Program-made: the position numbers and the translations under genes
Shown here: piece after piece, positions 41,787 to 51,815 of the stretch
Position numbering within the stretch: the first letter of the stretch is position 1
How the letters are laid out: the number at the start of each line of letters is the position of its first letter
The notes under the pieces: model-generated
Told to the model about the DNA's origin: nothing
The model's database searches: none
What the model saw: only the letters and a program-made list of their open reading frames with translations
Source: Microvirga makkahensis
Lineage (GTDB): Bacteria; Pseudomonadota; Alphaproteobacteria; Rhizobiales; Beijerinckiaceae
Length of the DNA: 64,000 nucleotides
Assembly (NCBI RefSeq): GCF_009830105.1
Contig: NZ_WURB01000001.1
Span: forward strand, 434,001 to 498,000
Direction of reading: 5' to 3'

Positions 41787-42812
41787 ATGTTGCGCGACAT
41801 TTCCAGCCCCCTTACCTGGGTCCTGAGCGACGGCAAGGCCGGTGACGAGCTTCAGGGCCTGAGCGTGGCCGAGGCTCTGGGGATTCAGCCGGAAATCCGC
41901 CGCGTCAGGCCCCGTGCGCCCTTCACCTGGATGATGCCCTGGGGTCCCATCGATCCTCGGGAGAGGCCGAGCCGGCCTGGCAGTCCCATCGCCCCGCCCT
42001 ATCCCGATCTCCTCCTCGCCTCCGGCCGCCGGGCGGTGCCTTATCTGCGCTTCGTCAAACGGGCCTCGGGAGGGCGGACCTATACGGTTTTTCTCAAGGA
42101 CCCCCGCACGGGGCCGAACACGGCCGACCTCATCTGGGCACCGGATTACGACCGCCTGCGCGGGCCCAACGTGCTGACCACGCTGACCCCACCGCACCGC
42201 GTCTCCGCCCGGAAGATCGAGGAGGCGCGAGCGCATCCCGATCCGCGCCTCGCGGCCCTGCCCAGACCCCGCGTCGGAGTGCTCGTCGGCGGCGACAGCC
42301 GGCATCACCGGTTCACGGATCAGGATATCGGTCGCTTCGTCCAGCACCTGTCCACCCTCGCCCGATCGGGCGCCGGGCTGATGATCACGGCCTCCCGCCG
42401 CACTCCGACCCCCCTGCGGATGGCATTGATCGCCCTTGCCGCCCGTCATGGGGCCTTCTTTTGGGACGGGACCGGCGAGGCCCCCGGAGAGAATCCTTAT
42501 GTGGCCCTGCTCGGTCTCGCCGATTTCATCGTGGCGACGGCAGATTCCTTCAACATGATCGGAGAAGCGGCCGCCTCGGGAAAGCCGATCCTGGTCTTCG
42601 AACCTTCCGGCGGACATCCGAAGCTCGGTATTTACATGGAGCGTCTGAGGGCCCATGGAATTGTGCATCCGTTCGAGGGCCATCTTGTAGGACAGGCCTA
42701 CGAACCCCTAAATTCGACGCCTAGGATTGCTGCTGCCATTGTCCGGGGCTTCAGCCTTCACTGCCGCTCCCTTGGTTTGCCGGACATTGCGTTTTCACTG
42801 GAGACGTCCTGA
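41787..42812 (+). CDS. ELM1-family protein (mitochondrial fission ELM1-like)
   Basis: Predicted 341-residue protein. [20 protein letters not shown] near residue 12 is the family signature, followed by [37 protein letters not shown] and [15 protein letters not shown]. The C-terminal half ([32 protein letters not shown]) resembles a GT-B glycosyltransferase donor domain. Plant ELM1 takes part in mitochondrial division; the bacterial role is unknown. Its stop overlaps the start of a trxB remnant (TGATG), which suggests the pair was once an operon with intact trxB. Confidence 0.88.
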   Translation: MLRDISSPLTWVLSDGKAGDELQGLSVAEALGIQPEIRRVRPRAPFTWMMPWGPIDPRERPSRPGSPIAPPYPDLLLASGRRAVPYLRFVKRASGGRTYTVFLKDPRTGPNTADLIWAPDYDRLRGPNVLTTLTPPHRVSARKIEEARAHPDPRLAALPRPRVGVLVGGDSRHHRFTDQDIGRFVQHLSTLARSGAGLMITASRRTPTPLRMALIALAARHGAFFWDGTGEAPGENPYVALLGLADFIVATADSFNMIGEAAASGKPILVFEPSGGHPKLGIYMERLRAHGIVHPFEGHLVGQAYEPLNSTPRIAAAIVRGFSLHCRSLGLPDIAFSLETS

Positions 42813-43213
42813 TGGCCCATTCTCACGCCAAGCTCATCGTCATCGGCTCGGAGCCCTCAGGCTACACGGCAGCGATCCATGCGGCGCGCGCTCTGCTCGA
42901 GCCCGCCATGATCTCGGGCCTCAAGCCCGGCGGAGAGCTCATGATCACCACGGATGTCGGGAACTATCCGGGTTTCGCCAAAGTGATCCGGGACTCCGCC
43001 ACCGGTCACAAGCCTTCGACCGAACTGTTCGGTGGATGGCGCGACATGAAACCCGGCGGGTATCTCCAGGTGAAGCCGGGCTCGACCAGCACCAATATTC
43101 CCGGTGGCTTCGGGGCCTTCTCTGAACCAGATGACCTCACCGAGTGCGTGTATTCAAACCAGTCTGCCTTGAACGACAATGCTTTGAGCGCTGAGAATAA
43201 ACACGCGGCGTAA
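42812..43213 (+). pseudogene. Internally deleted thioredoxin reductase remnant, 5' piece
   Basis: A 133-residue frame starts [20 protein letters not shown] and matches the FAD-binding N-terminus of TrxB through GNYPGFAKV, at about residue 60. It then skips the NADPH domain and the CxxC redox site entirely. It resumes with [20 protein letters not shown] and [15 protein letters not shown], equivalent to the [11 protein letters not shown]...STKTSVSG part of the intact gene. After that it diverges into unrelated sequence to the stop. The first glycine motif is also altered (GSEPSG instead of GAGPAG). It cannot be an active reductase. Its start overlaps the ELM1-type stop codon. Confidence 0.85.
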
Positions 43214-43247
43214 TGCACATTCATCCGATGCCCCTTTAGATTCCTGA

Positions 43248-44261
<1,014 letters not shown>

Positions 44262-44520
44262 AACTTCGGCAGGGCGTTCCCGTTTGCGAGCGCCCTTGCA
44301 GAGTGCGGAACCCACGGGCTTAGCATTTCGGTTACACAATCCAGAAGCACCAAAGCCGGGCCCAGGCCTGGCCTTGGAGCCGCGGAACGGCCGAAGCCGA
44401 CGCGGGGCAAGAGGTCGTGCCCTCTCCTGTCTTGCGGGATTCGGGTTTAGCGGGATCCGCCCTCGAAGTCGAAGGTAGCCTCAGCAACTTGGCGTGGAAG
44501 GGTTACCGGTACCAATATGC

Positions 44521-44832
44521 GTGCAATATCACTGCCCTAACTGCGGCGAGAGGTTTGAGACTTCTGGTCTCACGGCCGAGGAGGCTTGTGATGCCGAAAG
44601 GCGTCACCAGCGCCTGAGTACCGTCCACTGCCCGAGGTGCCCCCGCACCGATCTGGCTAGGGGCTGGTCGCTGTTGGTCCAGATGAACAGGGTCGCGACC
44701 GGACTGGCGGCTTCGGGCCCGAACAGGTCGGCAAGCTGCTGGACGCGAGCCGTTATGATCGCGCCCTGTCCCACCGCGAGGCGCTGGTTCGCGGGAACGC
44801 CGACAAAGCCGAAGAGCGCCGCCTTCCCCTGA
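44521..44832 (+). CDS. Possible zinc-ribbon ORF, probably truncated
   Basis: A GTG-started frame reads VQYHCPNCGERFETSGL and continues to STVHCPRCPRTD, giving two CxxC pairs spaced like a zinc ribbon within the first 42 residues. The remaining 60 residues overlap decayed minus-strand sequence and match nothing. Either a small real gene lost its end here, or the frame is accidental. The ribosome binding site is weak. Confidence 0.35.
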   Translation: MQYHCPNCGERFETSGLTAEEACDAERRHQRLSTVHCPRCPRTDLARGWSLLVQMNRVATGLAASGPNRSASCWTRAVMIAPCPTARRWFAGTPTKPKSAAFP

Positions 44833-44979
44833 TACGCGCGGCCAGGGCCACCTGCGCCCCATGAAGGGGTGAGGGCGTGATGGCGGGCCAATCCTTATTG
44901 ACGAGCTGGATGCTGCCGCCGGTTCGGACGAAGCGTTCCAGGTCGGCGGGACCTTCTTGCAGAAGGGGCAGTTGTAGTC
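44823..44979 (-). pseudogene. DsbA-family thiol oxidoreductase fragment
   Basis: Translating the minus strand in three successive frames gives DYNCPFCKK with the CxxC site of DsbA/Com1-type proteins, then DLERFVRTGGSIQLVNKDWP and AITPSPLHGAQVALAA, then YQGK. This follows a DsbA domain for about 55 residues with two frame changes. Beyond YQGK, sequence down to about 44640 is open but not DsbA-like. Directly upstream it joins dsbD sequence without the normal DsbA N-terminus, so a deletion has fused two neighbouring genes. Confidence 0.7.
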
Positions 44980-45590
44980 CGCGGCGGCAACGCCGAGCAG
45001 CCCGTTGGCGGCCGCCATGGCCACCACGTACTAGTCGAGAGAGCGAATCTCCTGCCCGCCGAAAGCTGTCCTCCGTTGCCGGTCAGCATGCCCGACAGGC
45101 TTGGGATCATCGGCCGCGCGCAGGGTGTGAAGGTGAGCAGGAGGACGAAGCCGAGGAACGCCGCCAGGGTCGCGAGGCCGACTGACTTTGTCACGGACAA
45201 GGAGCAGATGCCCAGCTTCTCGGCACATCCCTGGCAAGTGCCATGGATCGTGCGCGATGGAGCCGCGCCCCGAGTTCGGCGGCGGGAATCGTCACCCGGC
45301 GGCATCCAGGTAGACCCCGGTCTCGCCGAAGGTGGGATCGACCCTGCGCTTGCCGGACCGGTCCGGATCGAAAGCGGCCGCTCGCCCGAGGGCGTCGCGG
45401 TGACGGCTGTCCTGTTCCGGTCGAGATAGACATCCGGAGTGATGGACCCATCGAGGTGCAGGTTGCGGCCCGGCCCACTCGAGGCGCTCAGACCGAAGAG
45501 CTCGTCGGGTCGCAGCCCGTCAAACTACGCCCCTGCCCCGGCCGGGCCGACGAACAGGGCCATGAGCACGGCCACGGTGAATCGGTTTGA
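44980..45590 (-). pseudogene. Thiol:disulfide interchange protein DsbD fragment
   Basis: Minus-strand sequence begins with a signal-like VAVLMALFVGPAGAGA, followed immediately by a stop. It continues in the same frame with FDGLRPDELFGLSA, as in the DsbD N-terminal domain. GTCQGCAEKLGICS carries the periplasmic Cys pair (normally YQGCA...G.CYPP). Next comes the first membrane helix region, FLGFVLLLTFTPCARPMIPS with LSGMLTGNGGQ, where TPC and PMIP are DsbD signatures. A TAG at about 45032 interrupts ALSLD before YVVAMAAANGLLGVAAA, the next helix. The rest of the transporter and the C-terminal thioredoxin domain are gone. Confidence 0.72.
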
Positions 45591-45737
45591 GCGACAGGGG
45601 GACCTCGCAACCGGAACGACTTTCCTCAGACTAGCGTCCGGCTCCCCCGTCCCGGGAAGAACGAGGTGCGAGGATATCGTGGATCGTCCTTCCTCAGTAC
45701 AAGCGGAGTGACCAGGACAGCCGACTCCGTTCAGCCT

Positions 45738-46988
45738 TCAAGGATAAGAGGCCACGGCGCCCGTTATGCGGGTGATCGCCTCGTCGACCGTAGCCCTGGG
45801 ACAGCCGAGATTGACCCGCATGAAGCCCTCACCGTCGGCTCCAAACTTGGAGCCATGGTCGAGCCACACCCCGGCCCTGGTGAGCATGAACGTCCGGAGC
45901 TCCGGGGCCGTCAGGCCAAGCCCCCGGCAGTCCATCCACGACAGGTAAAGCGAGTCCGACGGAAGGACCCTGATTCTCGTCGTGGCGTCGTTGATCGCGC
46001 GGGCGAAGTGTTCGCGGTTGGCTCGGACGTAGTCCAGCATGGCCTCGAGCCAGGGCTCCCCATGGGCGTAAGCGGCCTCAGCGGCGACCATCCCGAGCAC
46101 GTTCACCTGACCGGAGCCGTTCCTCTCGAGCTGGCGGCGAAGCTCCCCGCGCAGCCGTGGGTTGGGCACGATGACGTTCGCCGTCTGAAGGCCGGCAAGA
46201 TTGAAGGTCTTGCTCGGAGCCGTGCACGTGAAGCTGTTCTGCGCGAACGCATCGCCAAGGGACGCGAAAGGGACATGCCGCTTTTGCGGGTTCAGGACGA
46301 AGTCCTCGTGGATCTCGTCCGCAACGACCAGCACGCCATGACGCGCGCAGATCTCGCCCATCGCCCGGAGTTCCTCCTCGGACCAGACATTGCCTGTGGG
46401 ATTGTGAGGGCTGCACAGGATGAAGATCTTCGTGTTGTCGCGGATCGCGGCTTCGAAGACCTTCTCGTCGAAACGGTATCCGCCCTCCGTGAGGACGAGC
46501 GGGGCGTAGGCCAGACGCCGGCCGTTCAGGACCGGATCGTCATGGAAGTGTGCATAGACTGGCGGCTGGATGAGGATCGTGTCGCCTGCTTGAGAGAATG
46601 CCTGGATGATCGTCTTCAATGCGGTGACGACACCCGGAGTTTGCAGGAGCCAGTCCGGCGAGACGTCCCAGCCGAAACGCCTGGCCTGCCAGTTGATGAC
46701 GGCATCGACATAGGATTTCGGTACGCCGCCTGGATAGCCGAGGATGCCGTGCCGGACGGCATCCGTGAGGGCATCGAGGACGGTCTGGGGAGCCTTGAAG
46801 TCCATGTCCGCGACCCACATCGGCAGCGGGTCGGCAGCGCACTCCTCGGGCGTCAGCAGCTTGCCGGAGCATGCCCACTTCACCGAGTTCGAGGAGCGCC
46901 GGTCAATGATCTCATCGAAATCGAAATCCTTGTCGGCCCGCTCGGGACTGCGGCGATGGAGGATTGTCACAGGGCTGTTCACTTGCAT
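45738..46988 (-). CDS. MalY/PatB-family PLP C-S lyase or aminotransferase
   Basis: Predicted 416-residue pyridoxal-phosphate enzyme of fold type I. PLPMWVADMDFKAPQTVLDA near residue 54 and PHNPTGNVWSEEEL near residue 194 are MalY/PatB signatures, VVADEIHEDF near residue 221 holds the PLP-stacking Asp, and Lys260 in TAPSKTFNLAGL binds the cofactor. Family members cleave cystathionine or other cysteine conjugates to thiol, pyruvate and ammonia. It follows an MFS transporter gene on the same strand (97 bases apart) and is likely the last gene of a three-gene operon. Confidence 0.9.
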   Translation of the reverse strand: MQVNSPVTILHRRSPERADKDFDFDEIIDRRSSNSVKWACSGKLLTPEECAADPLPMWVADMDFKAPQTVLDALTDAVRHGILGYPGGVPKSYVDAVINWQARRFGWDVSPDWLLQTPGVVTALKTIIQAFSQAGDTILIQPPVYAHFHDDPVLNGRRLAYAPLVLTEGGYRFDEKVFEAAIRDNTKIFILCSPHNPTGNVWSEEELRAMGEICARHGVLVVADEIHEDFVLNPQKRHVPFASLGDAFAQNSFTCTAPSKTFNLAGLQTANVIVPNPRLRGELRRQLERNGSGQVNVLGMVAAEAAYAHGEPWLEAMLDYVRANREHFARAINDATTRIRVLPSDSLYLSWMDCRGLGLTAPELRTFMLTRAGVWLDHGSKFGADGEGFMRVNLGCPRATVDEAITRITGAVASYP

Positions 46989-47085
46989 GTCCTTTGATCG
47001 GGTGGTGAGGTCAGCGCGAATGGCAAGGGCAGTGTCACCCGGTTCGGCGCCAGCGCACTCGGGTCGGGTGGCGCACCGGGGATCG

Positions 47086-48309
47086 TCAGCCCGCCACCCG
47101 GCCGGCGCGGGATGACGCCGTCACGATGAGGGCCGCGACCGCCACCGCGAGCGGGACGAACGACACCCACAGGACCGTGTCCCAGCCGTAGGCCGTCAGC
47201 AGCCCACCGGACGAGAACGAGCCCACCGCCATGGTCCCGAACACCAGGAAATCGTTCAGCGGCTGCACCCGGGTCCGCTCCTCGGGACGGTGGCACTCCA
47301 GCACGAGAGCCGAGGCGCCAATAAAGCCGAAATTCCAGCCCACGCCCAGCAGGATCAGGGTCAGCCAGAAATGCGCCACATCTACCCCCGTCAGGCCGAT
47401 GACGGCGGATGCGGCGGTCAGGGACAATCCAGCGGTCACCACGCGGGGCGCGCCGAAACGCGTGATCAGTCGCCCAGTGAAGAAACCCGGCCCGTACATC
47501 GCGATGATGTGCCATTGCAGGCCGAGATTCGATGATTCCTGCGACAGGCCGCACAGGCGCATCGCCAAAGGCGCGGCCGTCATCAGGAAGTTCATGAGCG
47601 TGTAGGAGACCACACCGCAGATCACGGCGGTGATGAAGAGGGGCTGGCGTACGATGATCCCGAGCGGGCGCCCCCCGGCCACCTCCGCCGCGGTCGGCAT
47701 CGGCACCCGCACCCCGAGCAGGATGAGCGCGGAGACGGCCGAGATGGCGGCCTGTGCCAGATACGTTGCTGCGAACAGGTAGGGCTGCCACAGGTCCATG
47801 GTATAGGTGACGAGCTGGGGACCAATGACTCCGGCGAACACCCCGCCCGCCATCACCGCGGAAAGGGCGCGCGGGCGACGCGCTGCCGGAACGCAGTCGG
47901 CGGCGGCGAAGCGGAACGAGAGAGCCACTGCGGCGTAGGCTCCGCCGAAGAACATGCCTAAGCAGAACAGCCAGAACGAGCCCAGCACGACCGCAAGGGA
48001 AGCCAGCAGCCCGACGAGCACGCCAGATCCTGTCCCCGTCAGAAATGCCGCGCGGCGGCCATGGCGCCGGGCGATGGCCCCGGCCGGCAGGGTGCAGGCC
48101 GCCATCCCGACCACGAAGATGGAGATCGGCAGCGTCGCCAGCGCTGGGCTTGGAGCGAGCGTGCTGCCGACGATGGCGCCGGTGGCGTACACGACCGCCG
48201 AGTTGGCGCCGGCGAGGGCCTGCGCGACCGCGAGCCTCCCAACGTCCGCCTCCCCGGAGCGGACCGCGGGCACGATTCCGGTTGCCGCATTGGCGTTCAC
48301 TTGCGACAT
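47086..48309 (-). CDS. MFS transporter
   Basis: Predicted 407-residue inner-membrane transporter with twelve hydrophobic helices. The helix 2-3 loop carries GAIARRHGRRAAFLTG, a form of the MFS motif A. VVYATGAIVGSTLAPSPALA and FRFAAADCVPAARRPRALSA are typical of a drug or metabolite exporter subgroup with no characterised member I can name. It starts 8 bases after the TPR protein gene's stop, so the two are surely co-transcribed, and MalY follows. Export of the MalY product or substrate is a reasonable guess. Confidence 0.88.
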   Translation of the reverse strand: MSQVNANAATGIVPAVRSGEADVGRLAVAQALAGANSAVVYATGAIVGSTLAPSPALATLPISIFVVGMAACTLPAGAIARRHGRRAAFLTGTGSGVLVGLLASLAVVLGSFWLFCLGMFFGGAYAAVALSFRFAAADCVPAARRPRALSAVMAGGVFAGVIGPQLVTYTMDLWQPYLFAATYLAQAAISAVSALILLGVRVPMPTAAEVAGGRPLGIIVRQPLFITAVICGVVSYTLMNFLMTAAPLAMRLCGLSQESSNLGLQWHIIAMYGPGFFTGRLITRFGAPRVVTAGLSLTAASAVIGLTGVDVAHFWLTLILLGVGWNFGFIGASALVLECHRPEERTRVQPLNDFLVFGTMAVGSFSSGGLLTAYGWDTVLWVSFVPLAVAVAALIVTASSRAGRVAG

Positions 48310-48317
48310 GATGGCCC

Positions 48318-49637
48318 TCAGGCTGCGAGCAGGCCGTGCCAGCGCGTGTCGCGCGACGACGGGCGACGGTGCAGGCGGCGGTCGAGAAGCTCGGACGCCT
48401 TCACGGCCTCGCCACTGCGCATCAGGGCCAGGAGGAGCATGTCCTCGATCATCTCGCGCTGGGCGCCGCTGCCGCCGATGCGCACGACCTCGGCTGCGAC
48501 CGGTTCCAGAATGCGGGCGCAGACCGCATAGTCCTCGTCCGCGAAGGCGAGCGCAGCGCGGCAGATCGCCGGCACCACGGGCCCTGCGGCCAGGCCTCCC
48601 GCCTCGATCAGCTCCATCTGGGCCCTGATGCGCTCTTCGACCGCGGCCTTGTCACCGGTTGCCGCCGCGATAAGGGCCATGTGGACATCGGCGAAGGCAA
48701 AGCCCGCCTTCTGGAAATAGTTTCCGGAATAAGCCGCCGCGTCCTGCCACAGCCCTGCCGGCACCGGGTAGCCGTAAGCCTTCAGCCGCCACAGCAGGGA
48801 GGCGGTGTCGCTGACTACGTTGACCGGCATGCCGGCCGTTACCGAGGGTTGGATGTAATCCGCGTAGATGGCGAGCGCCTGCTCCGGATCGCCCCGCTCC
48901 AGGGCGCCCAGCGCCGAGTGCCAGGCGATGTGGCCGTGGAGAATGCCGCTGCGATCGTAGCCCGGCAGCCAGTCCGCGATCAGCCGCTCCGCCTCGTCGT
49001 GCGCACCGCCCTCGTACATGGCGTGCGAGAGCGCGTGAGCCGCATTGGCGTTGTTTCTGCGCAGATCGTAGCCGCGCTGCGTGAGGGCCCGCCCATGCGC
49101 CACATTGCCGTTCTCGGCATGCGACCAGCCCCGGTAGGTGAGGAACCACCAATCGTCGTCATCGAAGTGCCGGGCGTGGCGCTCGCAGAGATCCACACGC
49201 GCCTGATCGTGGTCCGCCGTGCCGGAGAAGGCGAAGAGCCCGAAGGCGCCGAGCGGCAGCGACAGGATCAGCACATCCCGCGGCCAGGTGTCGAGGTGCG
49301 CGAGCGCCCGCGCGAGTGCCTTGGCCGAGAGGCCGTTGATGGCCAGCGACAGGATCGCCACATGGCTGCGCTCCCGTTCGGTCCCACGCCGGGCGACGAT
49401 CTCTTCCGCGGCCGCGATCCGCGCCTTGGCCTTCGCCAGCTCGGTGCGGATGGCGTGCAGGCGGGCGCGGGCCGCATGGGCGAGAGCAAAATCCGGGTCG
49501 GCCACGATGGCCTCGTCCAGGACCTCCGCGGCTCCGGGCCAAGCCGAAAGGAGCAGATCGAGACCTTCCCGGTAGCGTTCGGCCGCGTGGTCGGACGTGG
49601 TCGAGAGGGGCAAGCCACGGCTGTCGAGGCGGGTCAT
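48318..49637 (-). CDS. TTC38-like tetratricopeptide repeat protein
   Basis: Predicted 439-residue soluble helical protein. It resembles the TTC38 family: AAERYREGLDLLLSAWPGAA near the start, ERERSHVAILSLAINGLSAK, TWPRDVLILSLPLGAFGLFA, THRGWSHAENG-like YRGWSHAENGNVAHG, and AHALSHAMYEGGAHDEAERL with SGILHGHIAWHSALGALERG. These are degenerate TPR helices, expected to bind peptides or proteins; function is unknown. It is first in the presumed TPR-MFS-MalY operon and divergent from an AraC-type regulator gene. Confidence 0.82.
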   Translation of the reverse strand: MTRLDSRGLPLSTTSDHAAERYREGLDLLLSAWPGAAEVLDEAIVADPDFALAHAARARLHAIRTELAKAKARIAAAEEIVARRGTERERSHVAILSLAINGLSAKALARALAHLDTWPRDVLILSLPLGAFGLFAFSGTADHDQARVDLCERHARHFDDDDWWFLTYRGWSHAENGNVAHGRALTQRGYDLRRNNANAAHALSHAMYEGGAHDEAERLIADWLPGYDRSGILHGHIAWHSALGALERGDPEQALAIYADYIQPSVTAGMPVNVVSDTASLLWRLKAYGYPVPAGLWQDAAAYSGNYFQKAGFAFADVHMALIAAATGDKAAVEERIRAQMELIEAGGLAAGPVVPAICRAALAFADEDYAVCARILEPVAAEVVRIGGSGAQREMIEDMLLLALMRSGEAVKASELLDRRLHRRPSSRDTRWHGLLAA

Positions 49638-49723
49638 GGCAGATTCCTCATGATTGGGATCGGGCGCATCGGCGCATATCTCCGAAACCTATACGCGATC
49701 TTCTCCTGTCAGTATTTTGATAG

Positions 49724-49755
49724 CTCGCCAATTTGTGTAGATTATCCGCCAAACT
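49724..49755. promoter_or_regulatory. Direct-repeat sites for the AraC-type regulator
   Basis: CTCGCCAATTT (49724-49734) and TCCGCCAAACT (49745-49755) share a CGCCAA core 21 bases apart, two turns of the helix, in the 145-base gap between the divergent AraC-type and TPR genes. AraC proteins usually bind such paired direct repeats. Confidence 0.5.
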
Positions 49756-49782
49756 GGAGGTCGGGCAAACGGGAGATCGGGC

Positions 49783-50580
49783 ATGACATGGGGGACGATC
49801 GAGGCGCCACCTGGGACGGTACCGCCCCAGCCGATCACCGTGCGAGCCCAGTTGATCCCGGCACGCCACTTCTTTCCGGAGCATGCCCACCGTTGGAACC
49901 AGATGGTGTACGCGATCTCGGGGGTGCTGACGGTGGCGGTGGAGGGGCGCTCCTTCGTGATCTCGCCGGAGCAGGCCGTCTGGCTGCCGACAGGTCTGCG
50001 GCACCGGGTCGGATCCCTGGTGGGAGCGGAGTTTCGCAGCCTCTGGATCGCCGACGAAGCTGGCCGTGACCTCCCGAAAATTGCGACCGTGTTCAGCGTG
50101 ACGCCGCTGCTCAGGGCTCTCATCGTCGAGGTGACCGCTATCGAGGCCGAGGAGGATAGCGACGGCTATGCCGGCCGCGTGACCGACTTGATCCTGGATC
50201 AACTCCGTCGGGCGCAGCCCCTCCCAGGCGCACTCCCGTGGCCCCGGGGAGGATCATCCCTGACGGCGCTATGCGAGGCGCTCTACGCCGACCCCTCCGA
50301 CCCGCGGGGACCGGAGGCCTGGAGCCGGGAGCTCGGGATGTCGGAACGGACGCTGGGTCGCCGCTTCGAGGCGGAGGTGGGCATGAGCCTGCGCTCCTGG
50401 CGGCGGCGCCTGCGGCTGTTCAAGGCGATCGAACTCATGGGCGGCGGCCTGGACGTGACCCGCACGGCCCTGGAGCTTGGATATGGCTCGACGTCCGCTT
50501 TCGTATATGCGTTCCGAACGGAGATGGGGCGCAGCCCTCAGGCTTACATGCGCGGACGCGGGGCGGATCGGCTTGAATGA
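49783..50580 (+). CDS. AraC family regulator with cupin sensor
   Basis: Predicted 265-residue transcription factor. The N-terminal cupin-like sensor has ARHFFPEHAHRWNQMVYAIS and GRSFVISPEQAVWLPTGLRH. The C-terminal double helix-turn-helix has ELGMSERTLGRRFEAEVGMS and ALELGYGSTSAFVYAFRTEM, followed by GRSPQAYMR. It probably activates or represses the divergent TPR-MFS-MalY operon through the direct repeats at 49724-49755. The signal is unknown. Confidence 0.92.
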   Translation: MTWGTIEAPPGTVPPQPITVRAQLIPARHFFPEHAHRWNQMVYAISGVLTVAVEGRSFVISPEQAVWLPTGLRHRVGSLVGAEFRSLWIADEAGRDLPKIATVFSVTPLLRALIVEVTAIEAEEDSDGYAGRVTDLILDQLRRAQPLPGALPWPRGGSSLTALCEALYADPSDPRGPEAWSRELGMSERTLGRRFEAEVGMSLRSWRRRLRLFKAIELMGGGLDVTRTALELGYGSTSAFVYAFRTEMGRSPQAYMRGRGADRLE

Positions 50581-50664
50581 CCGCTTTGGGTCGATTGTGT
50601 TGAAAAACTCTCGGGCACTGCTTCTTGGATCTATGACTAGCGCCAGCGTACCGAGCGAGGCCTA

Positions 50665-51067
50665 GCATCCTGGGAGCCCCAATGGCCGCAGGCCTTCGCC
50701 AGGATATCCGCCACCTGTCAGGGCGGCAACTTGCCGATGTAGAACCGGGAATGCCGGTTCATCATGAAGGCAATGGCGCGCCGTGATCCATGATCCGTCT
50801 CCACGGTGATCCAGCGTGGACGTTGTTGGGCGGCCTCACGGTGATCTCGCGCCGGACCGGCTTTTGCAGTTGCCCTTCCAGATCAGGGAGCCGTAGGCAA
50901 ACAGCTACGTGCCGGGCCCGCCGGGATGCGAGGCGACGAGATCTTGCACGCGCATCGTAGTCCTCGTTGGTGTGGCAGGCCCAATTTGGGTCCAGACCGG
51001 GATCCTCCAGAACTTGATGAACCAGCACCACATGCTCGGGTGTAAGCGCCATTCGACGAGTTCGCAT
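50665..51067 (-). pseudogene. Decayed ChaC-type gamma-glutamylcyclotransferase
   Basis: The minus strand opens RRMALTPEHVVLVHQVLEDP and continues to HTNEDYDAR, the ChaC N-terminus. A frameshift then moves to DLVASHPGGPGT, an in-frame TAG, and LFAYGSLIWK, the glycine loop of the family's active site. The middle of the enzyme is missing. A third frame reads RWITVETDHGSRRAIAFMMN, RHSRFYIGKLPP, another stop, and QVADILAKACGHWGS, which is the ChaC C-terminal signature. Intact ChaC breaks glutathione to 5-oxoproline and Cys-Gly. This copy has one deletion, frame changes and two stops. Confidence 0.85.
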
Positions 51068-51175
51068 CGGATCACCCCGCTGGAGATGGCTGTCCCCCCA
51101 CGGGAGGACTGCTTCTCTCATACGCAGAAGTTTCCAAATGGAACGTCCGCGCGGTCCAGGCTTAGGAAGCAGGTG

Positions 51176-51745
51176 CTACGGTGCTATCCAGGTGCCGACC
51201 CATGACCCGGCCGTCCGCCGGAAGAAGCAGCGCTGATGTCCTTCCGGCGAAAGGTCGAGCCACTCCAAACGCTGGAGTTCGACCTCAACCACGCAGAAAT
51301 TGCGGAAGGCCTGCTCGTTCCCCTCGCGGTGTTCCAGTGTGCCGCCCGCCCCGCGCGGTGAAGCGATTTCAGTCCCGGGCGCATCCGGGGTCTGGAACAG
51401 CGCGAGCGTGTGAGACCGGCACCTGTCCCAGATCGGCTTCTTGTCCTCTGGCTGGGCGAGAATGACCGCCCGGCCCTCCAGCCTGATCTGGATGCCTCCT
51501 TGCGGATCGTAGCCCACGAGCGAAACCCGCGGGTCTCGCCGGATCTCGGCAACCTTCGGGGACCGGAGATCGGTCACGAAGGACACGGTGGACCGCGCCT
51601 CATCCACCTGTCGGAGGACGACGGTGCGGACCTTTGGCGCGCCATCCGTACCGATGGTGGCCAACTGCATCGTCGTGAAGGGAGACCGCGACCGCGTCGC
51701 GGCCCCGAGGTTCTGCCAAAGTTCCTGATGGACGCTCGCGATCAT
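51176..51745 (-). CDS. PNPOx-fold FMN-binding protein
   Basis: Predicted 189-residue pyridoxamine-phosphate-oxidase-like protein. The FMN-binding N-terminus is present (FTTMQLATIGTDGAPKVRTV, VSFVTDLRSPKVAEIRRDPR). QIRLEGRAVILAQPEDKKPI is the dimer strand, and it ends VELQRLEWLDLSPEGHQRCF. The family's Arg/His set for pyridoxal phosphate is not obvious, so it may act on another flavin substrate rather than in vitamin B6 synthesis. It is 70 bases downstream of the SDR gene on the same strand and could be its operon partner. Confidence 0.85.
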   Translation of the reverse strand: MIASVHQELWQNLGAATRSRSPFTTMQLATIGTDGAPKVRTVVLRQVDEARSTVSFVTDLRSPKVAEIRRDPRVSLVGYDPQGGIQIRLEGRAVILAQPEDKKPIWDRCRSHTLALFQTPDAPGTEIASPRGAGGTLEHREGNEQAFRNFCVVEVELQRLEWLDLSPEGHQRCFFRRTAGSWVGTWIAP

Positions 51746-51815
51746 AGGATTCCCTCTTGCAGAACGCGCCTGCCAGTCACGTGCAGGTGAAACCGATCTT
51801 GCTTCCTCATCGGGG

